Below are positions 22,928 through 34,058 of a DNA stretch of 64,000 nt, one piece after another. A program made the position numbers and the translations under genes. The stretch spans positions 381,741,315 to 381,805,314 of the forward strand of contig NC_057861.1 of assembly GCF_019393635.1 (NCBI RefSeq). The letters run 5' to 3'. Position 1 is the stretch's first letter. Every line of letters starts with the position of its first letter. The notes beneath the pieces are model-generated. The model was given only the letters and a program-made list of their open reading frames with translations, was not told where the DNA came from and searched no databases. This stretch comes from Dromiciops gliroides. Its lineage: Eukaryota; Chordata; Mammalia; Microbiotheria; Microbiotheriidae.

Positions 22928-24031
22928 TGTAGGCATTAAAATTAGCCTCAGGCTCCCTGAACAGAGCTGCCCCTCCCCCTCCATTTCAGATGGGGGGGGG
23001 TTGCCTCTGAGCCCTAAGCTACAAGGCTGAAAAACCCTGGGCCCTGGATATGGCAAGGCGAGGCCTGTGCGCACAGTGGAGATGCACAGAAAAAACCTGA
23101 GGGTCCCTGGAGCTTGCTTCGCCCAGCCCCCAGCTCACACACAGCACAGGGACTCTGCCACAGCCCAGGGGGCTAGCCCGAGTTTCATCTGAGAGAGGAA
23201 GTTAATAAAAAGAGATGCAGGGAGGTGAGAAGGGGGCTTTTCAGTGAGGGGGATGCTAGAAGAAGGTCGGTTGGTACAGAGACGCTGGAGATGCTGGAGG
23301 TTCACAACAGTATAGAGAAAGGGCTTGCAGTTAGACAGTTGAGGGGGTTGCTAGAAGAAGGTCAGTTGGTACAGAGGAGGCTAAGGAGGACGCTACAAGA
23401 GACAAAGACGTAGGTAGAGACACTGAGAAGTTGGTGGGAAGAGAGGTGCAGGGGAGCTGGAGTGAAGGAGAAAAAGAGTGAAAGGGGGGCAGCTAGGTGG
23501 CGCAGTGGATAGAGCACTGGCCCTGGAGTAAGGAGTACCTGAGTTCAGATTGGGCCTCAGACACTTAACACTTACTAGCTGTGTGACCCTGGGCAAGTCA
23601 CTTAACCCCAATTGCCTCACTAAAAAAAAAAAAAAAGAGTGAAAGGGAGAGGACTGAGAAAGATGGAGAGGACCGAAGGCGAACCAGTCTGAGCGAAGCG
23701 TGGCTGCAGGCCGCAGTGGCAGCAGCCAGCAAATCCACAGGTGAGAGATGAGAGACTCTTGGCTCAGGGGTAATAAGCACAAGCAGCTGGGGTAAGGACA
23801 GGAGAGAAAGTTTAAAAAATTATATAACTTTGCATTTCTTTACCCTTATCTCTTACATTTATTTTTATAAATAAACCTTGCTTTGATTGTTTAAAAAAGA
23901 GGTGTTTGCTTATCAATTTGGGAGAAGCAGTTGTGGGGGAATTTTAAAAAGCCCATACTAAATTAATAGCAGTTAGATAGCCAGCCAGTCAAAAGTGCAC
24001 AGATTAGGCCAGTTAGTTAAAATATTTTTAC
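22928..24031 (+). mobile_element. Putative LTR block (~1.1 kb) with SINE insertion
   Basis: An unusually GC-rich body (about 22950-23770) leads into an AT-rich end with AATAAA near 23868 and a final ttttaca. It is followed by tggcaacccagatggga, which has the look of a retroviral primer-binding site. The possible start is TGTAGG at 22928. It contains a 95 bp-spaced imperfect tandem duplication. It could instead be another GC-rich repeat. Confidence 0.4.
23486..23621 (+). repeat. tRNA-derived SINE inside the LTR-like block
   Basis: Full-length copy. The duplication agagtgaaaggg occurs before the head and after the A-tail. Confidence 0.94.
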
Positions 24032-24037
24032 ATTTTA

Positions 24038-24055
24038 ATGGCAACCCAGATGGGA
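24038..24055 (+). other. Primer-binding-site-like sequence
   Basis: The 18 nt near here read tggcaacccagatgggat, starting TGG shortly after the presumed LTR end CA, as tRNA-complementary sites do in endogenous retroviruses. The tRNA identity was not determined. No gag frame follows. Confidence 0.35.
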
Positions 24056-24170
24056 TTTAGGATCCAATTATAATTTTTCTAAAGTTATATTTTTTCTTAT
24101 AGTTATAATTTTTCATATAAGTCCAGTTATATGATTTTTCAGATTAGTAGCTAGCAGTTAAATTTTTCTT

Positions 24171-24171
24171 A

Positions 24172-24206
<35 letters not shown>

Positions 24207-24211
24207 TGCAT

Positions 24212-24241
<30 letters not shown>
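24171..24241. repeat. (TA)n and (TG)n compound microsatellite
   Basis: TA units with interruptions are followed by about 14 TG units. Confidence 0.92.
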
Positions 24242-24242
<1 letters not shown>

Positions 24243-24245
<3 letters not shown>

Positions 24246-24620
24246 CTTACTCTCACCTGTGGCTCTAGAATACAAGAGGCCTCAATCCCATTGGTGATTT
24301 AGGAGGATGTCTACCCCAAGCATGTGAAGACTTCCTCTGGGGAATGGGTGGATGAGAACAATTTGTTCCAACAGCCATGAAGGTGGCTGAAGCAGATACT
24401 TTGGAGTGCTTAGTGCTTGGTCAGGCATCCACTGCATCCTAGGCCATTGGCAGCTGTCCTGACTTTTGTTTTGCCACTAGACTTTGATGACTTTGGAAAA
24501 GAGAGTGAGGATAATGACTTTGTGTAACTCTGCCTCACTTAAATCCAATTCATGATCCAAGTCAAGACATCATCCCATGATGTCATTGGTCCCCTTCAAA
24601 AGCAAAGGATGAACAACAAC
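24243..24620 (+). mobile_element. Short RTE-related element (non-autonomous copy)
   Basis: Starts near ctcacctgtggctctagaat and contains cccaagcatgtgaagacttc, catccactgcatcctaggcc and ctctgcctcacttaaatcca. It ends atgatgtcattggtcccctt plus an AAC-rich tail. The front part equals the section before the endonuclease in the LINE at 41765. The end equals the LINE 3' tail. Confidence 0.6.
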
Positions 24621-24629
24621 AACACAGAC

Positions 24630-24632
<3 letters not shown>

Positions 24633-24677
<45 letters not shown>

Positions 24678-24690
24678 GAGAGAGGAGAGA
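24633..24690. repeat. (GA)n microsatellite
   Basis: GA units, then GGAGA variants. Confidence 0.93.
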
Positions 24691-24884
24691 GATTCTGGTG
24701 GGGTAGATCTACATATAGATCCCCACCAGACCCCATCTATAATACTATATAGATCACAAGACCATTGCTGCTGCTAGCACTCCCATCCCCCAAATTAGCC
24801 CTTATTTCAGAGTAGCTGTTCTAGCTCTAGCCTGAGTCATCTATAATCCTTGTGGAGGTTTTTAGTGGTAGATATGATCTACTG

Positions 24885-25075
24885 TATAGAGTCACTCATG
24901 CAGGCATGTAAACTGACCACCCTGGTCATTGACCCCATTATTACAACCTACTATATTGTAAGCACCTTCATAGCAGGGATTGTTTTATTTATGTCTGTAT
25001 GTACCCTATGCCCAGTACCTAATAATACACTGTATGAAAAAGGGACTTAATAAATATATGTTAAATAAGTGAATG
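24885..25075 (+). mobile_element. L2-type LINE 3' fragment
   Basis: Reads tgtaagcaccttcatagcag, ggattgttttatttatgtct, gacttaataaatatatgtta, as in L2-like 3' tails. Confidence 0.5.
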
Positions 25076-25079
25076 TCCT

Positions 25080-27290
25080 CTGTCTGCCATCTAGTGGAAC
25101 TGGTAAATTACATGGGATGCCAGAAGAGGGAAGAGGGGGAAAAGACAGTGTCAGTATCAGAAGCTAAAGTTTTTTGTGTCCATTACTTCAGTGGTGCACA
25201 CAGCAGAACAACCTGAAACCCATTTTCTGTGCCCACCACAAGATAGGGCCTGTCTCTTACACAGTCAGCAGTAGATACACCAAAGTGTCAAGCAGCCAGT
25301 TTCCCAGAGTAGCAATGCTCCCTGTCCCTGTTTCCCTCACCAGAAGGTTTGGAAAATGAGTGTGGTGGGTGCAGGCAGTTATTACAACACAGTTGTGGAA
25401 ACCCAACAGGGAGAGCTGCCTCTTTTAAATACCATCACTCATAGCCCAGAGAGCTAATGCTAAGAGGAATTCTTCCCTACAGAAGCCTGGAGCTGCCTGC
25501 CAGTGTCAGACACTGCTCATTCTGGGCCCACTGTAGCATGGGGAGTTTCCCTACTGGATGTTTCCTGCTGTGATCAGTGTGAGGTATGCTGAATGAGGAA
25601 AACTGTTCACATTAACTTCCTTGCTTTTAGGAATGTCAGACAATACTATTAATAACAGAACTAACAAAACAAAAATTCCACGTAATTGTATAGAGCAAAC
25701 AGTAAAGTTAATGCTTCTTTTTGGCCTGACAATCATTTAAAATATTTGCCAGTCAGGGAAAATTTTTATACACCCTAGATGATTGACCAACCATCTATTT
25801 ATCCACAAGGTTGTTCGAGTCAGTCACCTAACATTTATTAAGTGCCCATTTATGTGCCAGGCATTGTGCTAAGAGTACATTTCTACATACTCCATACTGG
25901 ATGACAGATATGTACCTCATGACTTTGATATGAGTAAGAGTAAAAATCCTAGAGGGTGTGCATGGGCTGTTTTGAAACAAAGTTTACCTCATGTGTTAAT
26001 GAAGCAGCCTAGGCAGAAAATAGCGGGCTATTAGTACAATATTTAACTGGGGGGATCAGTGTGAATGCCGGAGCACAGATAGACAATAACTCTTTGTGAT
26101 ATTAACATTTTGTCTAAGGAAACACCAGAAATATCGAAGTATTACTGGATCCATGATAGAGATAAAAGAACCTGCTTTCTTTGGGCTACTTAGTGTTCTT
26201 CCTGACCTGTTTTGGACTAGTAGCAGCAGCAGCAACAACAGTGAGTGACCTTTCTTTAACTTTCTGGTTCTGTTTGAAAGTCTAATTTTTAATAGACTTT
26301 TCAAAACAGACCTTATTTATACTTATGCAAATGGATAAATAATTGCATTTCACACTTTCTATAAAAAGGTGAAAACCTGTTAGAGTTGCTTGTTCCAATT
26401 AAGGATGGCCAAGACTACAATGGCACCTTCTTGGAAGGCCTGTGCTAAGTAGTCCACCCATTTACATTATCACATACATGCATGCTGTGTAAGTTCAAAT
26501 GTGTAAGAAATGACCTTGTAGAAATTGTGGGAATTTATGCTTCACAAAGTACTTATCTAAGTGCCCAGGAAGTCCTCTTAGATATCTCACAAATTCTAGT
26601 GTTACATCCAGAGGTCCCTCTGGAAATGAGCCACTCTGATTCAATACATTTTGAGGAGCATCCCCATTTGATGGGAATGTCATTACTTGGGAAGTGAGGG
26701 CTATGGTTTTCATTTATTTATCTGACTTTAGTCATGATGAATAATAATCCCATAGAAAGCATCAATACATCACAAGAATGTCAATATCTGAAGCTGATGG
26801 TATGGTTCATGGGCCTCTTCATGGAACACAGCAATACAGGATGTATAGCATTATAGTAGAAAACAGCAAAATGCTTGGAGACCATTTGCATTCCAGTTTT
26901 AAATTACAGAGCATTTCAGTGTTTACCTTTTAAATTCTTTATTGATTAAATGCAAAGTTTGCTTTTAAGTAGTAAGTGGTGAGGAAGTCCAAGACTATCT
27001 TTCTGACTCCCACTATTAAATTCCAATCTAGCATGACCTTCTCTGACCCAACCTTCTCTATTAACTAAAAATAAATGAGTTTTCTTTTAAATGTAGGTAA
27101 AGAAAAAAAGTCACCTTTTTATAAAACATCACATTAAATGTTGTAAAAACAACCACCACCACTACCAAACAAAATAGGGCAATTTAAGGCAGCAGCAGTA
27201 AATAGGTTTATTATTTTCATTTATTTTTTAGACTTGAACTGTTATTTCATCAGTGTGGGGGGATTCCTGGTGTAGAAACATCCTTTGCCT
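25080..27290. other. Unassigned non-coding sequence
   Basis: No recognisable gene. Mixed composition without obvious young repeats, so it is one of the longest apparently single-copy stretches in the window. Small frames near 25174, 26056 and 26482 lack splice or domain support. The frame at 26056 includes a leucine run produced by a short CAG-like string. Confidence 0.5.
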
Positions 27291-27295
27291 CTGTA

Positions 27296-27401
27296 AATTC
27301 TTCTTGAGAGGTGCCTAGGAGTGATTTGACCATGGTCACACAGCTATTATAGCAGAGACACAACTCCAGGCCTTCCTGACTCAAAGGTTGCATTTTATCC
27401 A
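27296..27401 (-). repeat. MIR-type SINE fragment, antisense
   Basis: Reads tgaccatggtcacacagcta and ggccttcctgactcaaaggt. Confidence 0.55.
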
Positions 27402-27784
27402 GAAGGATGAAATTCACACAATTTCCTGGTATAACCATAACCAGATTAAAATGTCACTGGGAAATTTGAATAAAATAAATAAAATTACAACACAACATAG
27501 ATAGTAAGAATTTGTGGTATTCTAAGTCAATATGGAGCCCACAGGGATTCATTTCTATTTGTTTGACAGCACTGTAGATTTATTTATTTATTTGTTTAAT
27601 TATATTCCATCTACTTCCAAGCTAACCTGGGGTGGCCAGCAAGTTAAAGGAATATAACCAATCAAGCTTGTAAGAGATAGATACATGTGCACCTTCAACA
27701 ACCTGATCACACAAAATGAGCACTGAATTTGACTGAGTTTCCTAGTAGCTAAGGCTGCACACAAATTCATTTTGCAGGACGATC

Positions 27785-28065
27785 TCTCTTTTTTTTTTTT
27801 AATAAACATTTTTATTTATAGTTTTAGGTTCCAATTTTTATCCCTCTTTCCCTCCCCCGCCCCAAGGTGGCAAACAATCAGATATGGGTTATACATGTAT
27901 GATTATATAAAACATGTTATTTTATATGAGAAAACTTGCTTAAAAAAAAAAAACGAAAGAAAGTTAAAAATAGCATGCTTCAGTCTGTTCCATCAATATC
28001 AGTTCTTTCTTTGGAGATGGACCATCTCTTCTGCAATGCAACTGTTAGCATAGGTCCTTGCACAA
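27785..28065 (-). mobile_element. L1 3' end, antisense
   Basis: Poly(T), then aataaacatttttatttata, gttttaggttccaattttta, gcatgcttcagtctgttcca. The same layout as the antisense L1 3' end at 7131. Confidence 0.6.
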
Positions 28066-28335
28066 AAGGCACAGTGAGAGTGATGCCTATGGCTTAATTA
28101 CCAATTCATCGGGATGATTCCAAAACAGACCTCCTCTGCTTTTGTTTCACTGTACAGATAAACTTTGCAACGTCCTTCTAGGCTACAGAAAAAGAAGGAT
28201 ACTATTTCTGAAAATCACCAACTCAATATATAATACAAAGTGGCAGATTTCCCTCTTGAAAAAGAATTCCAATGTCTCAACTGTAATGAGATATCTGACA
28301 ATATAATGTCAAAAGAATATGATTAGTCTAGTATG

Positions 28336-28590
28336 ATGATGTATGGGAAAGGACATTGGTTTAAGAGTCAGCAGAATCTAAAGGACCCTCTTTAGCCTAA
28401 GTCTCTTAGTCCCAACTGATACTAACTGTGTGAGCAGGAGAAAGCTATTTAAACTCATTAAACTTCAGGATCTTCTACTGTAAAAATGGACAGACTATTC
28501 CTCACATTACCTACTAGTATTATTAGAGCTGTGGTGAGGAAAGTGCTTTGCAGACTTTGAAGCACTAAGTAAACATGGATAATTACAAAT
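28336..28590 (+). repeat. MIR/THER1-type CORE-SINE, diverged
   Basis: Head ggacattggtttaagagtca, actaactgtgtgagcaggag, tail aaagtgctttgcagactttg. Confidence 0.55.
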
Positions 28591-28894
28591 CCTTAAGCTC
28601 AGATTTCTACAGTAATAGTAAAAAACTGCTCCAAGACTTCATCTATACTAGGTATAAAAGGCAGATGTGTCTGTCTCTAAATCAACTGGACAAAAAAATG
28701 AAAATATCATGCTGAATTTTTGATTGACTATATTTTTCTTACTTTTTAAACAAATATTGTGGTGTCAGGTAACTATAACCTACAACAAGATTACTGATTT
28801 ATTTAAATTCAACAAACATTCACAGTAATTGTGGGGTCCTGACGAAACTTCTAGGATTTAGAGTTAAAAGATCTCTATTAAAATGGTGGTTCTG

Positions 28895-29034
28895 GGGGCA
28901 GCTAGGTGGCACAGTGGATAAAGCACCAGCCCTGGATTCAGGAAAACCTGAGTTCAAATCCGGCCTGAGGCACTTGACACGTACTAGCTGTGTGACGTTG
29001 GGCAAGTCACTTACCCCTCACTGCCCCCCCGCCA
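28895..29034 (+). repeat. tRNA-derived SINE with perfect 15 bp duplication
   Basis: Full-length copy. aaaatggtggttctg at 28880-28894 and 29057-29071. It inserted into a MIR-type element that resumes at 29066. Confidence 0.95.
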
Positions 29035-29065
29035 AAAATTTAAAAATTAAAATTAAAAAATGGTG

Positions 29066-29145
29066 GTTCTGACATCTACTAGAAGTGTGACCTTGGCAAG
29101 TTATTTATATTCTCCATACCTCAGTTTCCTCATATTTATTCTACC
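29066..29145 (+). repeat. MIR-type SINE fragment
   Basis: Reads ctagaagtgtgaccttggca and cctcagtttcctcatattta. Confidence 0.6.
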
Positions 29146-29163
29146 TACTTTATAGGATATTGG

Positions 29164-29412
29164 GGGGCAGCTGGGTGGCACAGTGGATAGAGAGCCAGAC
29201 CTGGAGTCAAAAAGACCTAAATTCAAATACTTACTAGTTATGTGATACGAAGCAAATCACTTAACCTTTGTTTTAGTCTGCTCATCTGTAAAATGGAGAT
29301 AATAATAGCATCTGCTTCTCAAGATTGTTGTGATAAATGAGATAATAATTGTAAAGCAATTAGCATAATGCCTGGCACATAGTAAGTGTTATATAAATGT
29401 TAGATATTTTTA
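29164..29412 (+). repeat. Composite tRNA-SINE/MIR-type element
   Basis: The head gggcagctgggtggcacagt is of the young-SINE type, but the body continues as MIR/THER1 (ctcatctgtaaaatggagat, gcctggcacatagtaagtgt). This is an older SINE lineage with the CORE region retained. Confidence 0.7.
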
Positions 29413-29504
29413 TTAGGAAAGAGCATTGTGATGCTTAAAGCACCATGTTAATGTGAATTATTATTATCATTATCATCATCATTAAATGCTTACTTTGCAC
29501 AAGT

Positions 29505-30100
29505 ACTTTCTACTACAGGACTAGTATATGGAAAGGCAAATATAAAAATGACATTTTTTCTGCCCTCAAGACCTTTGCATTCCACTAGAAGGGATATGAC
29601 ACATGTGTATGTAAATTTAATACTAGGTCAAGTATGATAGGAGTAAAGGAGAAATCCAAACAATATTAAAATGAGTTATACTGTGATGACATCAGGGTCT
29701 AATGGGAGAGAACCCCTGAGGGGCGAAGGCACAGTTAGATAGGCATGGTTTAATCTCAGTTCACTAGTTCACTGAGCTGGTCACAAAGATTCTATCTCCA
29801 TTTACTCCCTCCTAAAATTGACCTTTCTAAAGTGGGGGGGTAGGGTGGGGAAGAAAAACCTGACTAGAACTGGGTCCCTGGGTCCCCCCAAGAACTTCAT
29901 TATTAATAATTATTTTCTCACAAAAGGTAGGGTGGAACCAAATTACAGAAAGTCTTAAATGCCAGATCTGAGAGAATTTTATTGTGGAGGAAATAGGGAA
30001 CCATAGAATATATGTAAAAGCCTGAAAAGTGATATAGTCAAATTTGTGTTTTAAGAATATTATTTGGCAGCTGCATGAAGGATCAGTTGGGGAAAGGAGA
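29505..30100 (+). repeat. Old dispersed repeat of unknown class
   Basis: Reads cctttgcattccactagaag, attacagaaagtcttaaatg and gtgttttaagaatattattt, resembling the repeat at 10285 and 11900. It contains a G-rich patch near 29835. Confidence 0.4.
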
Positions 30101-30194
30101 AAAATGGGGGGAATATCTACAGATTTTCACAGAGTGCAAGTTCAGTATGAGTCAATAATGTGACATTACAGACAAAAATGCCAATCTATTTTTT

Positions 30195-30393
30195 TAAGAG
30201 ACATTTACTTCAGTGATGCTGTCATTTTATTTTACTTTATTTTATTATAATTTTTTTTGCAGGGCAATGGGGGTTAAGTGACTTGCCCAGGGTCACACAG
30301 CTAGTAAGTGTCAAGTGTCTGAGGCCAAATTTGAACTCAGGTCCTCCTGAATCCAGGGCCAGTGCTTTATCCACTGTGCCACCTAGCTGCCCC
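30195..30393 (-). repeat. tRNA-derived SINE with extra 3' sequence
   Basis: The SINE body is about 30250-30393, antisense. Its duplication, ccaatctattt, is not next to the tail. It sits at 30181-30191 and 30394-30404, leaving about 50 bp of non-SINE sequence plus a second T-run between tail and target site. See findings. Confidence 0.75.
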
Positions 30394-30467
30394 CCAATCT
30401 ATTTAAGAATATTTAAGGCTGCATTAAGAAAGATTCAGGATCCAGAACAAAGGAAATAAAATCATTA

Positions 30468-30595
30468 GGATCTTAGGATTATAGATTTAGAGCTAGACTG
30501 TTCCTTAGAGGTCATAGAGTTGAGAACCTTCATTTTATAGATGAACAAACTGAGCCCTACAGGATTTAAGTGATTTGCTAGTAAGTGTTTGGGGT
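30468..30595 (+). repeat. Older SINE (cattttacagatgaggaaac type), diverged
   Basis: Reads attatagatttagagctaga, cattttatagatgaacaaac, taagtgatttgctagtaagt. Confidence 0.55.
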
Positions 30596-30905
30596 GGAAT
30601 TTCTTGACCAGATCAAATCTGGAATATTGTTTGCAGTTCTGGTAGGCTACATTTTGTTTGTTTGTTTGTTTGTTTTTTTTAGTGAGGCAATGGGGGTTAA
30701 GTGACTTGCCCAGGGTCACACAGCTAGTAAGTGTTAAGTGTCTGAGGCCAGATTTGAACTCAGGTACTCCTGACTCCAGGGCCGGTGCTCTATCCACTGC
30801 GCCATCTAGCTGCCCCGGTAGGCTACATTTTAGATAGGTTACTGACAAACTAAAGCAAACTTAAAAGTGACCAGGATGGCAACAAGGCTAAAAACCTTGC
30901 TACAC
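30596..30905 (+). mobile_element. CR1-type LINE fragment, sense, split by a SINE
   Basis: Reads gatcaaatctggaatattgt, ttgcagttctggtaggctac, then resumes with aaaagtgaccaggatggcaa. Confidence 0.6.
30671..30816 (-). repeat. tRNA-derived SINE with 15 bp duplication
   Basis: Full-length antisense copy. ggtaggctacatttt at 30641-30655 and 30817-30831. Confidence 0.95.
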
Positions 30906-30945
30906 CAGAATCAGTGGAAAGAATTGTGGATGTATATTTGTTTGT

Positions 30946-33340
30946 TTGATTGTTGTGCTTTGTTCTTAAAGAGGATCAAAACGACATCACTATGTTGGAG
31001 TCGAGGTACAGCGTGTCTGACTGCGGTTGATCAGACCAATATGAGCTCAGAAGAACCTACCACAGGTCCAGGCACAAGCAGTCCAGATGAACATTTGGAG
31101 TGAAGGTGTCTCTAAATTTGTGCCTCTCACATTTCTTTTGTGTTGCTGCATTTCTTCTTTGCTCATAGAGAACAGACACAGGCACACCATGCTGGGAGGT
31201 TCTTTGCTACTGTTTCCCATGTCACCCAATCAATCACAAAGTTCTTCAGAAAGACCTTGACAGTTTCCTTATATAACTTCTGACTGTATGTCTTGTGTGA
31301 GTTCTCTGTAAAATAGTCTTTTAGGCAAATGTATATTGGTCATTCAAACAACATGGCCAGTCCATCAGAGATGGGCTCTCTGCAGCAGAGTTTGAATGCT
31401 TGGCAGTTTAGCTTGAGAAAGAAGATCCATTTCTGTTATCTATCTTGTCAGGTCATCTTCAGAATCTTCCTAAGGCAATTTAAATGGAAGCAATTCAATT
31501 TCCCAGCACGGTACTGGTAGACCATCCAGGTTTCATAGACAAACAACAATGAGGTCAGTACAACAGCTCTGTAGACTTTCGGTTTGGTAGTCAGTCTAAT
31601 AATACCTCTTCTTTCCCACACTTTCTTTTGAAGCCTTCCAGACACTGAGCTAGCTCTGGCAATTCATGTGTCAACTTCACTATCAATGTGTACATCCCTG
31701 CAAAGTGGTTAATAAACTTGGTAAATAAACTTATCCAGAGCATTCAAAAAATCTTCAGTTGGAAGTTTGGCTAAAGAGGGACTGACTTCATGTGCTGGAG
31801 GTAGACACCTCTCTACCTCACTGATGGCTTTGAGACCCCCGGGTTACCCTTAGCCTGGTTTAGCCCTTCTTTTTAAACAGTTTACCAGGAGGTGGCCACT
31901 GTGCATGCTACAGCTTCTTGGAGCCACAGATAAGAGATGGGTGAATCAGGTGGACACCAAAGGTGGAAAGCAGCCCTCACACTAGAGACTTTGATGAAGT
32001 TAAATTCTGCCTTCTTAGAGATGGATAAACTATCCTCCTTTCAGGTAAACAGAAGGCAGTGTTGGTGATGAGGTCATGAGAGGTATTCAGTAGTAAGTGA
32101 CCATTGCTGTTATTGTTTCCAACTCCATTTCTCCCAAGGACTCCCTGTCATGTTTGGTAGTCTCTGACTACTTTTGTATTACAGTCACCCAGAATTATAA
32201 GCTTGTCTTCTTTTAGTACATTGATTTTTAGGGTCTCCAGATTTCCATTAAATTTTCATTGACCTCATGCAGATTTGTCATGGTAGAAGCATACACACTT
32301 ATGATGGTGGTCTGGTGCTTTCCTTCAAGTGGCAATTGCATTGTCATGAGCATGTCATTGGCTCCTTTTGGTAGTCATACAAGTTGTTGACTAGATTGGT
32401 TCTGACTGCAAAACCTTTGCAGCTTCCCTTCACTTCAGCCATTCCAGAAAAGCATGTATCCAGCTCTGACTACAGTAACCTGGCCTTCATTTGTCAGCCT
32501 TGTTTCATTCAGGGCTACTATTTGTTTTTGTTTGTTTTTCTTTTTGTTTGTTTGGGTTTTTTGCTGGGCAATGAGGGTTAAGTGACTTGCTCAGGGTCAC
32601 ACAGCTAGTAAGTGTCAAGTGTCTAAGTCCAGATTTGAACTCAGGTCCTCCTGAATCCAGGGCCAGTGCTTTATGCACTGTGCCACCTAGCTGCCCACCA
32701 GGGCTGCTATTTGGACATGATACTTGCTGAGTTTTCTCCCAACAAGGGCTGTTTGTCTTTCAGGTCTACTGGATTTTCTGTTGTCCATGAGTGTGCGCAC
32801 ATTCCAAGTACCAATAGTGAGTGGAATCATCTTTGGAAAAATATTTTGTACATTTTTTTTTTTTGGGTATTTCAACAACAGGATGGGATCCCCGCTTGCC
32901 ATGGTAAGCAAGCCAGGGTTGGATAAAGCAGACAATCTTTAGGGCACCTTTTCTAACCGCTTCCTCATATCAGGTCCTTAAAAAAGACTATTCAGACACG
33001 AGGGCCAGGGATGGGGGAAGGAAGAGCTGCTAATTCACACTGCTCTTTTAGCCCTGTGAGAAGACAACCCTATGGCCCAGGCCACCTGTGTTCAGGGCTG
33101 TGATTACAACTCACAATGGATCTGCAACTACTGCTTCCTCAGTTGCCTGTTGCCCCAGAACTTTGAAGTAGATAAAAATGGTAAAATGTGATGGGTGATA
33201 TCTTTTGATTCCCACACAAATTGTATTTAAGGGAAGCAGAGTTGCACAAAGTCTTTGGCCACTCTTTCTTCCAGAATCATTGTAGTCCAATGGCAAGACA
33301 AAGTCAAGATGACTGGTGATTCCGGATGCATTGATATTGG
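30946..33340 (-). mobile_element. RTE-like LINE remnant: endonuclease start and RT end, rearranged
   Basis: On the minus strand, the endonuclease N terminus is readable near 32830 (IGTWNVRTLMDNRKSSRPER, as in RTE-type 'craniofacial development protein 2-like' proteins). The reverse-transcriptase C-terminal region is readable at 31448-31645 (VWERRGI, KVYRAVVLTSLL, LNCFHLNCLRKILK). The RT core between them is missing. In its place at about 31765-31965 lies non-coding sequence (tgtggctccaagaagctgta in sense) that elsewhere precedes the endonuclease. The 3' end near 30950 carries the family tail. The element is dead and contains a SINE at 32562. The clade name is from memory. Confidence 0.7.
32562..32696 (-). 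repeat. tRNA-derived SINE inside the RTE-like LINE
   Basis: Full-length antisense copy. cagggctactatttg (left) and cagggctgctatttg (right) form the duplication. Confidence 0.93.
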
Positions 33341-33391
33341 TACTTCTGACTCCAGGGCCAGCGCTCTATCCACTGCCCCACCTAGCTGCCC
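33341..33391 (-). repeat. tRNA-derived SINE head fragment
   Basis: Only about 50 bp of the head remain (ggtacttctgactccagggc to agctgccc). It abuts the truncated 5' end of the RTE-like LINE. Confidence 0.85.
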
Positions 33392-33677
33392 TTATTCCAG
33401 TAGTTTTGCAAAAAAAAAAAAATTAAATAAATAAAAAATGAGTCAGATATGATTAAACTGACAAAACAAAAACAAAAATGCAGCCGAGATCATGATTTTT
33501 TGTTTGTTTTTGCTTTTAAGACAACATGATAGCAAAAATTTATAATATAGTAAGTCCAACCCTCAGAATTTCATGACTTTCTCTAGCAATATTCAGCAGT
33601 TCAGTTACTGAATAGGGGGATGGTGAATGGAAAGTATTACCTAATGTTGAGAATTAACAGGGTGTGAACATAGAATA

Positions 33678-33935
33678 AAGGCAACTAGGTCACACAGTCC
33701 TGGACCAGGAGTCAGGAAGACTCATCTTCAAATCTAGCTTCAGACACTTTCTAGCTGTGTGCCCCTGGGCAAGTCACTTAACCCTCTTTGCCTCAGTCAG
33801 TTTTCTTATCTACAAAATGAGCTGGAGAAGGTAATGGCAAACTTGTCCTGTATCTTAGCTAAGAGAACTCCAAATGGGGTCATGGAGACTTTGACACAAC
33901 CGAAAAATGACAAAACAACTAAAGAACAAAGAATG
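33678..33935 (+). repeat. SINE with RTE/BovB-like tail (chimera)
   Basis: The head is tRNA-SINE-like (ggcaactaggtcacacagtc, ctagctgtgtgcccctgggc). The second half reads gagctggagaaggtaatggc, ctccaaatggggtcatggag, tttgacacaaccgaaaaatg. This resembles the 3' tail of RTE/BovB LINEs, which probably mobilised it. Confidence 0.7.
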
Positions 33936-34058
33936 GACAAGGGAGCTAGTTTTATTAATCTTACAAGATTTTCATCTGTCACCTTAGTTCCAGTTAACAC
34001 AATGCTTAATCCATTTATGTAGAAATGTGTCCTCATTCTAATGATTGAGAAAGTGAGG

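Noticed and set aside
31448..31645. Possible retained protein-coding gene from RT-like frame
   Set aside because: Isolated C-terminal piece of a dead RTE-like LINE with stops on both sides.
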